A stretch of 64,000 bases of DNA, from the NCBI GenBank assembly GCA_050260515.1, contig JBLNCI010000018.1, positions 1 to 64,000 on the forward strand, in the 5' to 3' direction. Positions within the stretch are counted from its first letter, which is position 1. Each line of letters opens with the position of its first letter. The position numbers were made by a program, and so were the translations under genes. Of this stretch, positions 7,975-16,970 are shown one piece after another. The notes under the pieces were generated by a model. That model saw only the letters and a list, made by a program, of their open reading frames with translations, was not told the origin of the DNA and searched no databases. This DNA comes from DATJIG01 sp050260515 (GTDB lineage: Bacteria > Pseudomonadota > Alphaproteobacteria > SMXQ01).

Positions 7975-9060
7975 TTATTCCTGCTCGACGTGAAGACCCT
8001 GGTTGCGCAGCATCGCGCCCATGTAGTTGAGCGCGGGCGTCGGCGTGTCGCCGAGTGCCTTCACCAGGTATTCGGTGTCCTTGTAAGAGAGCAGCGTGAA
8101 GTCCTCGCTGATCTTTTTCCCGGTGTCGCCGAACTCGGGATCGTCACGGATCGCCTCGAACGCGGCGCGGTAGGCGTCGACGATCGGCTGCGGCGTCTCC
8201 TGGACGACGGCGACCCACTTGTCCATGGCATTGCTGTTGAACCAATACTCGAATGCTTTCTGGGCGACGGGATCGTTGATCTTGCCCTTCATGTAATCCG
8301 TGAAGATGGGTGCGTCGGCGAACTCCGGCCGCGCGACGAGCTGGCCGTTCTCGAATGTCCCCGACTGGAACAGCACCTTTACCTTGTTGCCTTCGACGAA
8401 CTGGCGGATCTGGAACATGTTGCCGGTCGAGGTCATCTCGATCTCGCCGCGCTCGAGCGCGATGGCGAGGTCGTTGGTGCCGCGGTAGCCGACCACCCAG
8501 CGCGCGTTCCAGCCGAGGAAGGCGATGCCCCACGCGGTGAGCTGCATGCCGGAGCGCGGCACGCCGCCGACCGAGCCCATGATCACCGGGTCCTTGGACT
8601 TGTCGGTGAGGCGGGGTTCGGCATCGCGGCGGATCAGCATCATCGTGCCGCCGCGGCCGACGCCGCCGATGTACTGGAACGTCACCGGATCGAACTGCGC
8701 CTGGGGCTTGCGGTAGTTGAGCGGGTCGACGTTGGTGCTCGATCCCACCATTAGCGTCAGCCCGTCGGGTTTCGTGACCTTGGTGACGTAGTTGAGTGCG
8801 GTGACGCCATCGGCGCCCGGCATATTGCGGACGACGATCTGCGGCTGGCCCGGGAGGTGCCTAGCGAGGAACGGCTGCAGCACGCGGCCGGTGGCGTCGG
8901 TCCCGCCTCCCGGGGCGGAGCCGATGATCATGGTGATCGTCTTGTCCTTGAAGGTCACGTCCTGGGCCGCCGCCGGTCGGAGCGCGCTGGCGACGATGAC
9001 CAGGAGCCCCATGGCGAAAGCGGCGGACCCGCAATGGTTCTGGCGCGTGAAGTGGTGCAT
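7975..9060 (-). CDS. Bug/TctC-type solute-binding protein 2
   Basis: A 361-residue Bug protein with a signal peptide to about residue 32 (LRPAAA/QD) and the ligand-loop segments GSAPGGGTDATGR and LPGQPQIVVRNMPGADG. It is the closest relative in the window of protein 1 (6841), matching along its whole length, including NVDPLNYR and YIGGxGRGGTM. The start at 9060 follows GGGGAGCGAG. It is divergent from the 9268 UbiD operon across an AT-rich promoter, so shared control is likely. No TctA/TctB genes accompany it. Confidence 0.9.
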   Translation of the reverse strand: MHHFTRQNHCGSAAFAMGLLVIVASALRPAAAQDVTFKDKTITMIIGSAPGGGTDATGRVLQPFLARHLPGQPQIVVRNMPGADGVTALNYVTKVTKPDGLTLMVGSSTNVDPLNYRKPQAQFDPVTFQYIGGVGRGGTMMLIRRDAEPRLTDKSKDPVIMGSVGGVPRSGMQLTAWGIAFLGWNARWVVGYRGTNDLAIALERGEIEMTSTGNMFQIRQFVEGNKVKVLFQSGTFENGQLVARPEFADAPIFTDYMKGKINDPVAQKAFEYWFNSNAMDKWVAVVQETPQPIVDAYRAAFEAIRDDPEFGDTGKKISEDFTLLSYKDTEYLVKALGDTPTPALNYMGAMLRNQGLHVEQE

Positions 9061-9267
9061 GGCTCGCTCCCCGGCAGCGCCGGCGACAGGCGCCGGCGGA
9101 AGTCCCTGTATAGGGCCCACGGTCGATGCGGGGCCCTTTTACGAAAACTAAAAGTCGTTTCGCTTTTTGTTGTTTTCTGTATCCTGAAACGCGTTTCGAT
9201 GTCCATGGCGGAATAACAACGGTCGAGAAACGGCCGGCGGCCGGGCATTGCGGGAGAGCACCACGCC
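9061..9267. promoter_or_regulatory. Divergent promoter region between Bug pair and UbiD operon
   Basis: This region holds three notable elements. A hairpin pairs AGGGCCC (9112-9118) with GGGCCCT (9131-9137) and runs into TTTT, like a weak plus-strand terminator. CGTTTCGCTTTTTG (9156-9169) is related to motifs at 3574 and 45861. GAAACGCGTTTC (9186-9197) is a perfect palindrome. The AT-rich stretch 9137-9185 probably carries the promoters. Confidence 0.5.
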
Positions 9268-10746
9268 ATGACCGAACCGTCGAATGACCGTCGCGCCGCC
9301 GCCATCGGCGATCTTCGCGAGTTCCTGCGCGCGGCGGAGGCGGGAGGCGAGCTTCAGATCATCGACGGGGCGGATCCACATCTTGAGATGGGCGCCATTT
9401 TCGAACTCAGCCTCAAGAAGCTGTTCCCGCCCGTCCTCCTGTTCCGCAACATGAAGAACTGCGATCCGTCGGCGCGGATCGTAATGAACGTGCGTGGCTC
9501 GCATTTCATGGTTGGCGACCTCGACCTCGCCGCGGTGCAGCGGTTGCGTCAGCGCCAGAAGAAGGGCGGGACGAGGGCGCCGATCCCGCCCGAATGGGTC
9601 GATCGCGGGCCGATTTTCGAGAACGTGCTTACCGGCGACGACGTCGACGTGTTCAAGTTCCCCGCACCGGTCTGGCATGCCGACGACGGCGGCCCGTATC
9701 TCGGGACCGAATGCATCGTGCTGACCAAGGATCCGGATTCCGACTGGGTCAACGTCGGCACCTACCGCACGCAGATGCACGACAGGACGACCGTCACCGT
9801 GTTCATGGAGCCCGGCAAGCACGGCAACGTCATCCGCCAGAAATACTGGCAGCGCGGACAGGCATGCCCGATGGTCGTGTGCTTCGGTCAGGCGCCCGTG
9901 CTGGGGGGCGTTGCGCGGGTTGCCTATCCACCCGGGGTCTCTGAGCTTGCCGTCGCCGGAGGACAGATCGGCCGTCCGATCCGCGTCGTGCGCTCGAAGC
10001 TCGCTGGCCTGCCGATTCCGGCCGATGCGGAGGTGGCATTCGAGGGCGTCGTGCCGCCACCATCTGAGGAGACGCGCGAGGAGGGGCCGTTCGGCGAGTG
10101 GCCCGGCTACTACACGTCGGGACGGCGGCCGGAGCCGGTGCTCCGCGTGAAGGCGATCTACCATCGCAACGCTCCGATCATCATCGGCCAGCCGCCGGTG
10201 CGGCCGACCTATCCGGGACGGCACACGCACATCGCGGGTTCGGCCGCGATGTGGGATGCGCTGGAGTCCGCCGGGGTGCCCGGCATCGAGGGTGTCTGGA
10301 AGCTTCCCGCTGGCGGAACGCGGTTCATCAATGTCGTCTCGATCAACCAGCTTCACCCCGGCCACGCGAAAATGGCGGGACTCGTCGCGACGGGCTGCGG
10401 CCCCGCCGGGTTCATGGGGCGGCTGACCATCGTGGTGGATGACGACATCGACATCACCGATCCCGCCGAGGTGATGTGGGCGATGGCGACCCGCTGGGAC
10501 CCGAAGAGCCAGACCGATATCATCGACGGCTGTTGGAGCGGCTATCTCGATCCGACCATTCCGCCCGCGAAGCGCGCGACCGGCGAGATGACCAACAGCC
10601 GGATGATCGTCTACGCCGTCCGGCCGTATCACTGGAAGGAGCAGTTCCCGAAGGTCAACACCGTGAGCCCCGAGTACGCGCAGCAAGTGCGCGAGAAATG
10701 GAAAGGGAAGCTCCGGTTCCTGCAGGACAAAGAGCGCCCGCGCTGA
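9268..10746 (+). CDS. UbiD-family decarboxylase, subfamily A (copy 2)
   Basis: A 492-residue UbiD-family enzyme, closely similar to the 3649 product along its full length. The catalytic set is R167 (VGTYRTQ), E272 and E277 (EGPFGEWPGYY), with H185 in PGKHGN. ATG at 9268 follows GGGAGAG. Unlike the other operons no subfamily B partner lies next to it: the next gene, 35 bases on, is the signal-less SBP-fold protein, followed by a Bug gene. This gives the compact set UbiD, SBP-fold, Bug. It probably needs prenyl-FMN supplied from elsewhere in the genome. Confidence 0.9.
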   Translation: MTEPSNDRRAAAIGDLREFLRAAEAGGELQIIDGADPHLEMGAIFELSLKKLFPPVLLFRNMKNCDPSARIVMNVRGSHFMVGDLDLAAVQRLRQRQKKGGTRAPIPPEWVDRGPIFENVLTGDDVDVFKFPAPVWHADDGGPYLGTECIVLTKDPDSDWVNVGTYRTQMHDRTTVTVFMEPGKHGNVIRQKYWQRGQACPMVVCFGQAPVLGGVARVAYPPGVSELAVAGGQIGRPIRVVRSKLAGLPIPADAEVAFEGVVPPPSEETREEGPFGEWPGYYTSGRRPEPVLRVKAIYHRNAPIIIGQPPVRPTYPGRHTHIAGSAAMWDALESAGVPGIEGVWKLPAGGTRFINVVSINQLHPGHAKMAGLVATGCGPAGFMGRLTIVVDDDIDITDPAEVMWAMATRWDPKSQTDIIDGCWSGYLDPTIPPAKRATGEMTNSRMIVYAVRPYHWKEQFPKVNTVSPEYAQQVREKWKGKLRFLQDKERPR

Positions 10747-10781
10747 CGGGCCGGACGATTTTCATAAAGAGGAGGAGAGCC

Positions 10782-11762
10782 TTGGATCACATTCAATTCC
10801 CGTACCGCTCGTCGAGTCACCTCGCGTTGATGCACGTCGTCGCCGAGTGCGGCGCATGGGACCGCCAGCGCCTCAGCGTCGACTACAACAAGGAAATCAG
10901 CCGTGGCGATGCCCATAAGCTGGTGCCGACCGGCCAGGTGGAGTTCACCAGCGGGAATCACGTATCGACCTATGCGGCGCGGGTGCGCGGCGACAACTGG
11001 GTCTATCTCGGCCAGTCGATCAGCAACAACCGCATGGCGCTGGTGACCCGCGACGATACCGGGATCGAGAAGGTCACCGACATCAAGGGGAAGAAGTTCG
11101 GCACGAAAGGCCGCCATCCCGGCCTCAACGACTGGCTGTACCTGAAGCAGAGTGGACTCGATGAGGACAAGGCCGAGTTCGACATGATCCGCTTCGGCAG
11201 CTTCTCGAACGACGCCCGCCGCCAGAAGATGGATCTGATCGAGGCGCTCAAGACGAGGGAGGTCGACGCCGCGTTCATGTCGATGCCGAAATCGGAATTT
11301 GCGAAACGCGAAGGACTCAAGGTCATCGACATCGCGCCGCAGCCGATGGTGTTCTACACGACGGTCTCATCAAGCCTGCCGTTCGTACAGAAGCATCCGG
11401 ACGTCGTGAAACGTGTGCTCATGGGGTTGCTGGACGGCATCGCCTTCTTCAAGACGCAGCGCGAGAAGACCATCCAGATCCTCATCGACAAGCACGACGA
11501 GGAGGGCAAGCTCGATCGCGACGCGGCGACCAAGCTGTACGACGACCTCGCGCCCCAGTTCGAGCCGAAGCTCTACCCGTCGCTCGAGGCCGTGTTCAAC
11601 GTCTATGAAGAGGCCAAGCGCCAGAGCGCCGAGGCTGAGAAGATCCATCCGCTCGCGCTGTGGGATTTCCACCTGCTGCGCGAGATCGACGACTCCGGCT
11701 ACATCGACGATCTCTATAAGAAGTACACCGGCAAGCCGCTCGGCGGCGCCGCGCGCGCGTAA
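10782..11762 (+). CDS. NMT1/THI5-like substrate-binding-fold protein without signal peptide (copy 2)
   Basis: A 326-residue protein starting at TTG 10782 behind a strong GAGGAGAG site. This start gives LDHIQFPYRSSSHL, matching the ATG-started copy at 40498 (MDTVHFPYRSSSHL). Later blocks GDAHKLVPTGQVEF, SGNHVSTYAARVRGDNWVYLGQ and GRHPGLNDWLYLKQ are shared with both other copies. There is no export signal. Its place between UbiD and Bug genes in one operon links it to the same pathway. Relatives of this fold act as enzymes (THI5 pyrimidine synthase, MqnA), so catalysis is possible. Function not known. Confidence 0.8.
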   Translation: MDHIQFPYRSSSHLALMHVVAECGAWDRQRLSVDYNKEISRGDAHKLVPTGQVEFTSGNHVSTYAARVRGDNWVYLGQSISNNRMALVTRDDTGIEKVTDIKGKKFGTKGRHPGLNDWLYLKQSGLDEDKAEFDMIRFGSFSNDARRQKMDLIEALKTREVDAAFMSMPKSEFAKREGLKVIDIAPQPMVFYTTVSSSLPFVQKHPDVVKRVLMGLLDGIAFFKTQREKTIQILIDKHDEEGKLDRDAATKLYDDLAPQFEPKLYPSLEAVFNVYEEAKRQSAEAEKIHPLALWDFHLLREIDDSGYIDDLYKKYTGKPLGGAARA

Positions 11763-11786
11763 CGCGAGCCCTGGGCGGAGGAACAC

Positions 11787-12806
11787 ATGCGACGATCCTC
11801 CGCCCTCGTGCTTGCAGTCCTGCTCAGCCTGTCTTGCGTGGCGGCTGCCGTCGCGCAAGATGGGTTCTACGACAAACGTCAGGTCAGGCTCGTGATCGGC
11901 AACAACGTCGGCACGAGCTACGACCTCAGCGCGCGGCTTGTCGCGCGTCACCTCGGACGGCATATCCCCGGCCAGCCTCAGATCGTGCCGCAGAACATGC
12001 CGGGCGCCAGCGGCCTGATTGCCACCAACTATGTCTACGGAGTCGCGCCCCAGGACGGGTCCGTGGTCGGTGCCGCGTTGCAGTCGATTGCACAGCGCCA
12101 GATCTTCGGCGACGAGAACGCCAAGTTCGAGGCCGACAAGCTCCGATGGATCGGCAATCCGACGACGTCGGTCGATGTCATCGTCACTTGGCATTCCTCG
12201 CGGGTGAAGACTATCGATGATGCGCGGCGCATCGCCGTGCCGATGGGATCGACGACAAAGGATGCGGAGAGCGGAGTCCAGGTGGCGCTTGCCAACAATC
12301 TGCTCGGTACGCGCTTCCGCCTGGTGACCGGCTACAAGGGCGGGGACATCGACCTCGCGATGGAGCGCGGCGAGGTCGAAGGCCGCGCGGGTCAGTCGTG
12401 GGACGGCTGGAAGCTGACCAAGCCGAACTGGGTGGCGGAGCGGAAGCTCAACGTCGTCGTCCAGATCGGCCTCGACCGCGCCAAGGACCTGCCGGATGTG
12501 CCGCTCATGACGGAGCTCGCGCCGGATGCGAACGTGCGGGCCATGCTTGAGCTGCTGTCGGCGGCTACCTCGATTGGCAGGCCATTGTTTTTCGGCCCGG
12601 GCGTTCCTGCAGCGCGCGTCTCGGCGGTTCGCGGTGCTTTCCGCGCGACGATGGCGGACTCCGAGTTCCTCGCAGATGCGGCCAAGGCCAACTACAAGGT
12701 GCAGCCCGTCTATGGCGAGGATCTGCAGGCGATCGTCGCTCGGATGCTGGCCACGCCCGCGCCGATCATCGCTGCTGCGAAGGAGGCGATGGCGTACCGC
12801 GAATAG
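11787..12806 (+). CDS. Bug/TctC-type solute-binding protein 3
   Basis: A 339-residue Bug protein with signal peptide to about residue 23 (AAAVA/QD). Conserved segments are NNVGTSYDLSARLVARHLGRHIPGQ and PQNMPGASG. The Gly-rich loop is degenerate (NNVGTS in place of the usual PGGG-type loop), so its ligand may differ from the other copies. It lies 24 bases after the SBP-fold gene in the UbiD operon, behind GGCGGAGG. Confidence 0.9.
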   Translation: MRRSSALVLAVLLSLSCVAAAVAQDGFYDKRQVRLVIGNNVGTSYDLSARLVARHLGRHIPGQPQIVPQNMPGASGLIATNYVYGVAPQDGSVVGAALQSIAQRQIFGDENAKFEADKLRWIGNPTTSVDVIVTWHSSRVKTIDDARRIAVPMGSTTKDAESGVQVALANNLLGTRFRLVTGYKGGDIDLAMERGEVEGRAGQSWDGWKLTKPNWVAERKLNVVVQIGLDRAKDLPDVPLMTELAPDANVRAMLELLSAATSIGRPLFFGPGVPAARVSAVRGAFRATMADSEFLADAAKANYKVQPVYGEDLQAIVARMLATPAPIIAAAKEAMAYRE

Positions 12807-12888
12807 GACAGCCCGGGGCGCGGAGCGGGAACAAAAGCCATGTCGGTCGGTTTCGATCGTGATCGCCCACCGAAATGGGGATGGTTCC

Positions 12889-13374
12889 ATGGCTCAGCTC
12901 GATGCCGACGTCACGTTCGCTCTGACCAGCCCGCGTTTCGGCAGCGGGCAGCCGATGCCGCGGGAGAATACGCGGCTCGGCGAGAATCTCTCGCCGTTCG
13001 TCCAGTGGACCGATCCGCCTCCGGGCACCAAGAGCTTCGCTCTGATCCTTGAGGATATCTCCGCTGCGGAGCGGCCGCTGCGGCTCTGGGCGATCTACGA
13101 CATCCCGCCGAAGCACCGCCACCTGCCGGACGGACGCAGTTCGAAAGCGATGACGGAAGCTTTGCCGCACGGGACCAACGACTTCGGCCACGCCGCGTAC
13201 GATGGCCCCGACCCCGGTACTGGCGAGCCTCCGCACACGTATCGCTTTCGCCTGTTCGCGCTCGATGTCCCGTCGTTGAACCTGACGGACGCGCCCATGG
13301 CGGGGCGGGTGCTAGAGGCGGCGCGGGCGCACGCGCTTGCGGAGGCGGAGCTCACCGCCACCTATCAGCGGTGA
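12889..13374 (+). CDS. YbhB/YbcL-type PEBP-family protein, cytoplasmic
   Basis: A 161-residue phosphatidylethanolamine-binding-protein-like (YbhB/YbcL) protein. Visible family segments are NLSPFVQWTDPPPGTKSFALILED, RLWAIYDIP and THTYRFRLFALDV-like PHTYRFRLFALDVPSL. No signal peptide, in contrast to the PEBP lipoprotein at 59700. The ATG at 12889 follows GGGGATGG. It is the last gene of the 9268-13374 run, 82 bases past the Bug gene, and may be co-transcribed. Family members in bacteria have mostly unclear roles. Bases 13375-13601 hold no gene I can support. Confidence 0.8.
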   Translation: MAQLDADVTFALTSPRFGSGQPMPRENTRLGENLSPFVQWTDPPPGTKSFALILEDISAAERPLRLWAIYDIPPKHRHLPDGRSSKAMTEALPHGTNDFGHAAYDGPDPGTGEPPHTYRFRLFALDVPSLNLTDAPMAGRVLEAARAHALAEAELTATYQR

Positions 13375-13601
13375 TGACGTGGCGCCTCGGCGGCGCGGCT
13401 TGAGATGCCGGACTGGCTGAAGCTTCCGCTGGGCGACAGCGCGACCCTCGCCGGTTCGCTTGCGGGCACGCTGGCCGTGATCGCGCGTGGCCTGGTTGTC
13501 ACAGCAGCACTCAACCGCGCGACGAGGGCCGTGCTGCTGCGGTCGCGCCGGTCGCCCGCGGCGTGCGACGTCATGCGCCTGCGTCGCGTGTCAGGGCGCG
13601 C

Positions 13602-14597
13602 TCACGCCCAAGGCTTCAGGACGACGCGGCCGATCGCCTTCCGGGTGCGGACCTCGGCCATTGCGGCGCGGAACTCGTCGAGACGGAAGCGGGCATGAAT
13701 GGTCGGATTGATCTTCCCATCCTGCCACCAGCGCACCAACTGGTCCCAGAGCGCGCGGGCGCGTGGCGCGTGGAACTGCCGGTTATCGCCTGGTGACCAG
13801 CCGATGTACGTGCCCCAGTTGAGGCCGGCCACGGCGATGTTCTTCAGCATGAGGATGTTCGCACCGACCTGCGGAATGGTCCCGGTCACGTAACCGATGG
13901 TCACCAGCGTGCCGCCGTCAGCGAGGCAGCGCAGACTTTCGTCGAAGATCGCGCCGCCGAGCGGATCGAGCACGGCCTGGACCCCGCCACCGGAGATCTT
14001 GAGGACGTCGTCGCGGAACGGATGCGCGCTGTCGATTACCGCGTCCGCACCGCGTGACTTGAGGACGTTATGCTTGTCGGCGCCGGCCCGGGCGATCACC
14101 TTCGCCCCCAGAGCCTTCGCGATCTCGACGGCGGCGAGCCCTACGCCACCGGCTGCGCCGTGGATCAGCACCCAGTTACCCGCGCCGACCCGGGCGCGCC
14201 ACATCAGCGAGGCTGCCGCCGTCGGATAGCTGACGGCGAGCGACACCGACGCGTCGAGATCGAGCGGCTCGGGCACCGGGATCGCGTGAATCGCGTCGAC
14301 GATCGCCTGCTGGGCCGAGCCACCCCAGTCGACTGGCGCAAAGACGCGCATGCCCGGCCTGAGATCGCGGACATCATCCGCAACCTCGATGATGGTCCCC
14401 GCAATATCGGTCCCGGGTGCGAAGGGCAGGGGCGGCTTGCGCTGGTACTTGCCGGCGACGACGATCTGCGTCGAGAAGCTCACTCCCGCGGCCGCGACCT
14501 TGACGCGGACGGTGCCGGGCCGTAGCTCCGGCTCGGGCACGTCCTGGACCGTCAGCTCGTCGTAGTCGCACCAGTGATCGCACCACAGTGCACGCAT
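13602..14597 (-). CDS. Zinc-less quinone-oxidoreductase-type MDR alcohol dehydrogenase
   Basis: A 331-residue medium-chain dehydrogenase/reductase of the NADPH:quinone oxidoreductase branch. The N-terminal GroES-like domain (PELRPGTVRVKVAAAGV) lacks the Cys cluster of zinc enzymes. The nucleotide-binding domain has HGAAGGVGLAAVEIAKALGA, and the C-terminus reads KAIGRVVLKPW. It likely reduces a quinone, enal or enoyl compound with NADPH. The start at 14597 follows GGGGAAAA. It is last of a four-gene minus operon starting at 18173, 14 bases after the ornithine-cyclodeaminase-like gene. Confidence 0.85.
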   Translation of the reverse strand: MRALWCDHWCDYDELTVQDVPEPELRPGTVRVKVAAAGVSFSTQIVVAGKYQRKPPLPFAPGTDIAGTIIEVADDVRDLRPGMRVFAPVDWGGSAQQAIVDAIHAIPVPEPLDLDASVSLAVSYPTAAASLMWRARVGAGNWVLIHGAAGGVGLAAVEIAKALGAKVIARAGADKHNVLKSRGADAVIDSAHPFRDDVLKISGGGVQAVLDPLGGAIFDESLRCLADGGTLVTIGYVTGTIPQVGANILMLKNIAVAGLNWGTYIGWSPGDNRQFHAPRARALWDQLVRWWQDGKINPTIHARFRLDEFRAAMAEVRTRKAIGRVVLKPWA

Positions 14598-14611
14598 CGC
14601 CGTTTTCCCCG

Positions 14612-15715
14612 TCAGTCGCGGATGTCCTGCAGGAACCAGTCCGTCGGGATCTCGGTGCCCAGCCCGCGCTCCCGCGCGGCGTTGTATACCGCTGCCGCCA
14701 CGCCTTCGAACTGCGCTCCGATCGCGCCCACGTTGAGAAAGAAGCTGGTCTGCTCGGGGCTCGTGCGCCCCTTGGCGTTCCCGGCGATCAGATCGACGAG
14801 GCGCGGCATGTTGATGATGTCGGGCGGCAACTCGAGGCGTGGGACCGTCGCGCGCTCCTCGGGCGTTCCGGCGACGTAGCCGAGGAACCCGGCGCGGAAG
14901 TAGTTGGCCTCCGCCGGCATCTTCTCGAGCCGGGGCGTTGCCTCGCCGGCGCGCATCGCGACGTCGACGACACGGGGCAGACTGGGCTCGGTCTCGCTCG
15001 AGGTCAGATTGGTGACGTGCATGCCGGGTTCCAGCCACTCGTTGAAGAACACCGGCTCGTTGGTCGACGTGCAGCACGAGACGATGTCAACGCCACGCAC
15101 CGCCTCGCGGGCAGAGCTCGCGGGCTCGACCTCGATGCCGTGCAGCTCGCTCATCTCCCTGGCGTATTCGCGGACGTTCTCCGTGTTTGGGCTGAACACC
15201 TTCACCCTGGTGATCTTACGCGACTGGAGAAAGGCGTCGAGATAGGTCCGCGCCATGCCGCCTGAGCCGATCATGCCGACCGTCTTGCTGTCGGGACGAG
15301 ACAGGTACTTCACGCCCAGCCCGGCGCCGCCGCCGACGCGGGTGTGCTGGAGCAGCCCATCGTTGATCATCGCGACCGGCGTGCCGTCCTTGGCGCTGAA
15401 CAGGAAGAGGAGCCCGCAGAACGTGCCAGGCTGCTTGGCATACTTGTTCTCGCGGATGCGGCCGTACTCGCGCGGCCACGCGACCATGTCGGACAGCATG
15501 CGCGCGCAGACATAGCCGTCCTTCTTGCTGCCGCCGGTCATCACCGCCCAGCGGTAGTACGGCGCCTTCTGCTCGCCGGACGGCACGTAGACGTCGATCC
15601 GCCCCATGCCGACCGCTTCGCCGCGCGCCATCTCCTGGAAGATCCCGTCGAGCGCCGACATGCACATTTTCATGTCGAGGATCTTGGCGACGTCGGCATT
15701 GTTGATCAGCAGCAT
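14612..15715 (-). CDS. Ornithine cyclodeaminase / mu-crystallin family protein
   Basis: A 367-residue member of the OCD/mu-crystallin family, NAD(P)-dependent enzymes that include ornithine cyclodeaminase and ketimine or opine reductases. The Rossmann motif is GMIGSGGMARTYL, followed by VKVFSPNTENVREYA and CTSTNEPVFFNEWLEPGMHV. Length is slightly above the usual 310-350. A strong AGGAGG precedes ATG 15715. Operon neighbours are an exporter, an acyl-CoA-dehydrogenase-like flavoprotein and a quinone-reductase-like protein, which favours a specialised reductase or dehydrogenase over basic amino acid metabolism. Confidence 0.85.
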   Translation of the reverse strand: MLLINNADVAKILDMKMCMSALDGIFQEMARGEAVGMGRIDVYVPSGEQKAPYYRWAVMTGGSKKDGYVCARMLSDMVAWPREYGRIRENKYAKQPGTFCGLLFLFSAKDGTPVAMINDGLLQHTRVGGGAGLGVKYLSRPDSKTVGMIGSGGMARTYLDAFLQSRKITRVKVFSPNTENVREYAREMSELHGIEVEPASSAREAVRGVDIVSCCTSTNEPVFFNEWLEPGMHVTNLTSSETEPSLPRVVDVAMRAGEATPRLEKMPAEANYFRAGFLGYVAGTPEERATVPRLELPPDIINMPRLVDLIAGNAKGRTSPEQTSFFLNVGAIGAQFEGVAAAVYNAARERGLGTEIPTDWFLQDIRD

Positions 15716-15732
15716 GGGTGCCTCCTGTTTTC

Positions 15733-16929
15733 TTATTGCGATACGCTGGTGCGCGGACGCGTGCGGAACGTGTAGAGCCCGGCGACGAGTGCGAGCGTGG
15801 TGCTTGCCGCTACCGTCCAGACCATCGGGGCGGGGGTGCCGTCGGCGACCAAGCCGTAGATCTGCGAGAACAGCGCGCCGCAGAACATCTGCAGGAATAC
15901 GCCGATGCCGGCGGCGGTCCCGGCGAGCGACGGCGCGACGCGGATCGCGCCCGCCTGGGCGTTGGGCAGCGAGAGCCCCTGGGCGACGCTGATGAGGAAC
16001 CCCGGGATGAAGATCACGAGCGGGGTGACGATGCCGGAAAGCATCAGCGCGGCCTGCCCCACGACGGTCGCAACGAACATCAGCGTGCCGGCGAGAATCA
16101 TGTTCTCGATCGATGCCTTGCCGCTCAGCCGGCTCGATATCCAGTTGCCGAGGCAGTAGCCCGCCGGGCAGAACAGGAAATACACGCCGAATTCGGTGGC
16201 CGACCTGCCGAGATAGTCCCGCATCAGAAACGGAGACGCCGAGGCGAAGGCGAAGAACGCGCCCGACTGGAACCCGGATTGGAATACGAATGCGAGAAAG
16301 CGCGGCTGCCTCAGCAACGCCCAATAGCTCGCCAGCGGGCTCAGCACCGCGGCACCCGTGCGCGCCTTATGGGTCTCGTAGATGACGAAGTAGGATGTCG
16401 CCAGGATGCCAGCGCCGGCGAGCGTCGCGAACACGAACGCCGCGCGCCAGTCGAACACGTCCTGGAGAAAGCCGCCGAATGGCGGCGCGATCATCGGCCC
16501 CAGAGTGTAGGCCATCGTCAGGTAAGCGATCGCCTTCACCAGCCGCTCGGGGCCGTAGGCGTCGCGGGCGATGGCGCGGGCGAGCGTCACACCGCATCCG
16601 GCACCGAGCGCCTGCACGAGCCGTCCCGCGATCAGCGTAAACGGCGAGGTCGCGAAGGCAGTCGCGGCGCTTCCGATCACGAAGAGCGTGAGGCCCGCGA
16701 GCAGCACCGGGCGGCGGCCGTAGCGGTCGGAGATGTTGCCGTAGACGAGCGTTGTGAACGCCATCGTCGCCAGCGTGATGCTGAAAGTGAATTCGGTCAG
16801 CGCGCTGGACATGCCGAACACCGCCTTCACGGTCGGCATGACCGGGAAGAACAGATGGATCGACAGCGGTCCGATCAGCGAGATCGCGCCAAGCGCGACG
16901 GCAAAGCCTGCGGCGGGAATACGGTTCAT
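15733..16929 (-). CDS. MFS transporter, Bcr/CflA drug-efflux type
   Basis: A 398-residue 12-helix major facilitator of the Bcr/CflA group. Marks are FPVMPTVKAVFG in the first loop, GNISDRYGRRPVLLAGL between helices 2 and 3, and GRLVQALGAGCGVTLARAIARD in helix 4, typical for proton-driven exporters of small drugs or metabolites. It lies in the four-gene minus operon, 17 bases before the OCD-like gene and 41 after the flavoprotein gene, and may export the product or substrate of those enzymes. Confidence 0.85.
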   Translation of the reverse strand: MNRIPAAGFAVALGAISLIGPLSIHLFFPVMPTVKAVFGMSSALTEFTFSITLATMAFTTLVYGNISDRYGRRPVLLAGLTLFVIGSAATAFATSPFTLIAGRLVQALGAGCGVTLARAIARDAYGPERLVKAIAYLTMAYTLGPMIAPPFGGFLQDVFDWRAAFVFATLAGAGILATSYFVIYETHKARTGAAVLSPLASYWALLRQPRFLAFVFQSGFQSGAFFAFASASPFLMRDYLGRSATEFGVYFLFCPAGYCLGNWISSRLSGKASIENMILAGTLMFVATVVGQAALMLSGIVTPLVIFIPGFLISVAQGLSLPNAQAGAIRVAPSLAGTAAGIGVFLQMFCGALFSQIYGLVADGTPAPMVWTVAASTTLALVAGLYTFRTRPRTSVSQ

Positions 16930-16938
16930 GGAGGAACG

Positions 16939-16962
16939 GGCGGGGAGCGGACGCTCCCCGCC
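16939..16962. other. Strong intercistronic hairpin
   Basis: GGCGGGGAGCG (16939-16949) and CGCTCCCCGCC (16952-16962) are perfect inverted repeats in the 41-base gap between the flavoprotein and transporter genes. There is no T-run, so a role in mRNA processing, stability or partial termination is more likely than full termination. Confidence 0.6.
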
Positions 16963-16970
16963 GGATGTGC

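Noticed and set aside
9112..9140. Plus-strand hairpin with T-run as a true terminator or attenuator
   Set aside because: No plus-strand gene precedes it, and the likely promoter lies downstream, so an attenuator role is unsupported.
13405..13698. 97-residue plus-strand frame after the PEBP gene
   Set aside because: Weak ribosome site, Arg/Ser-rich tail and overlap with the end of the convergent dehydrogenase gene; not enough support.
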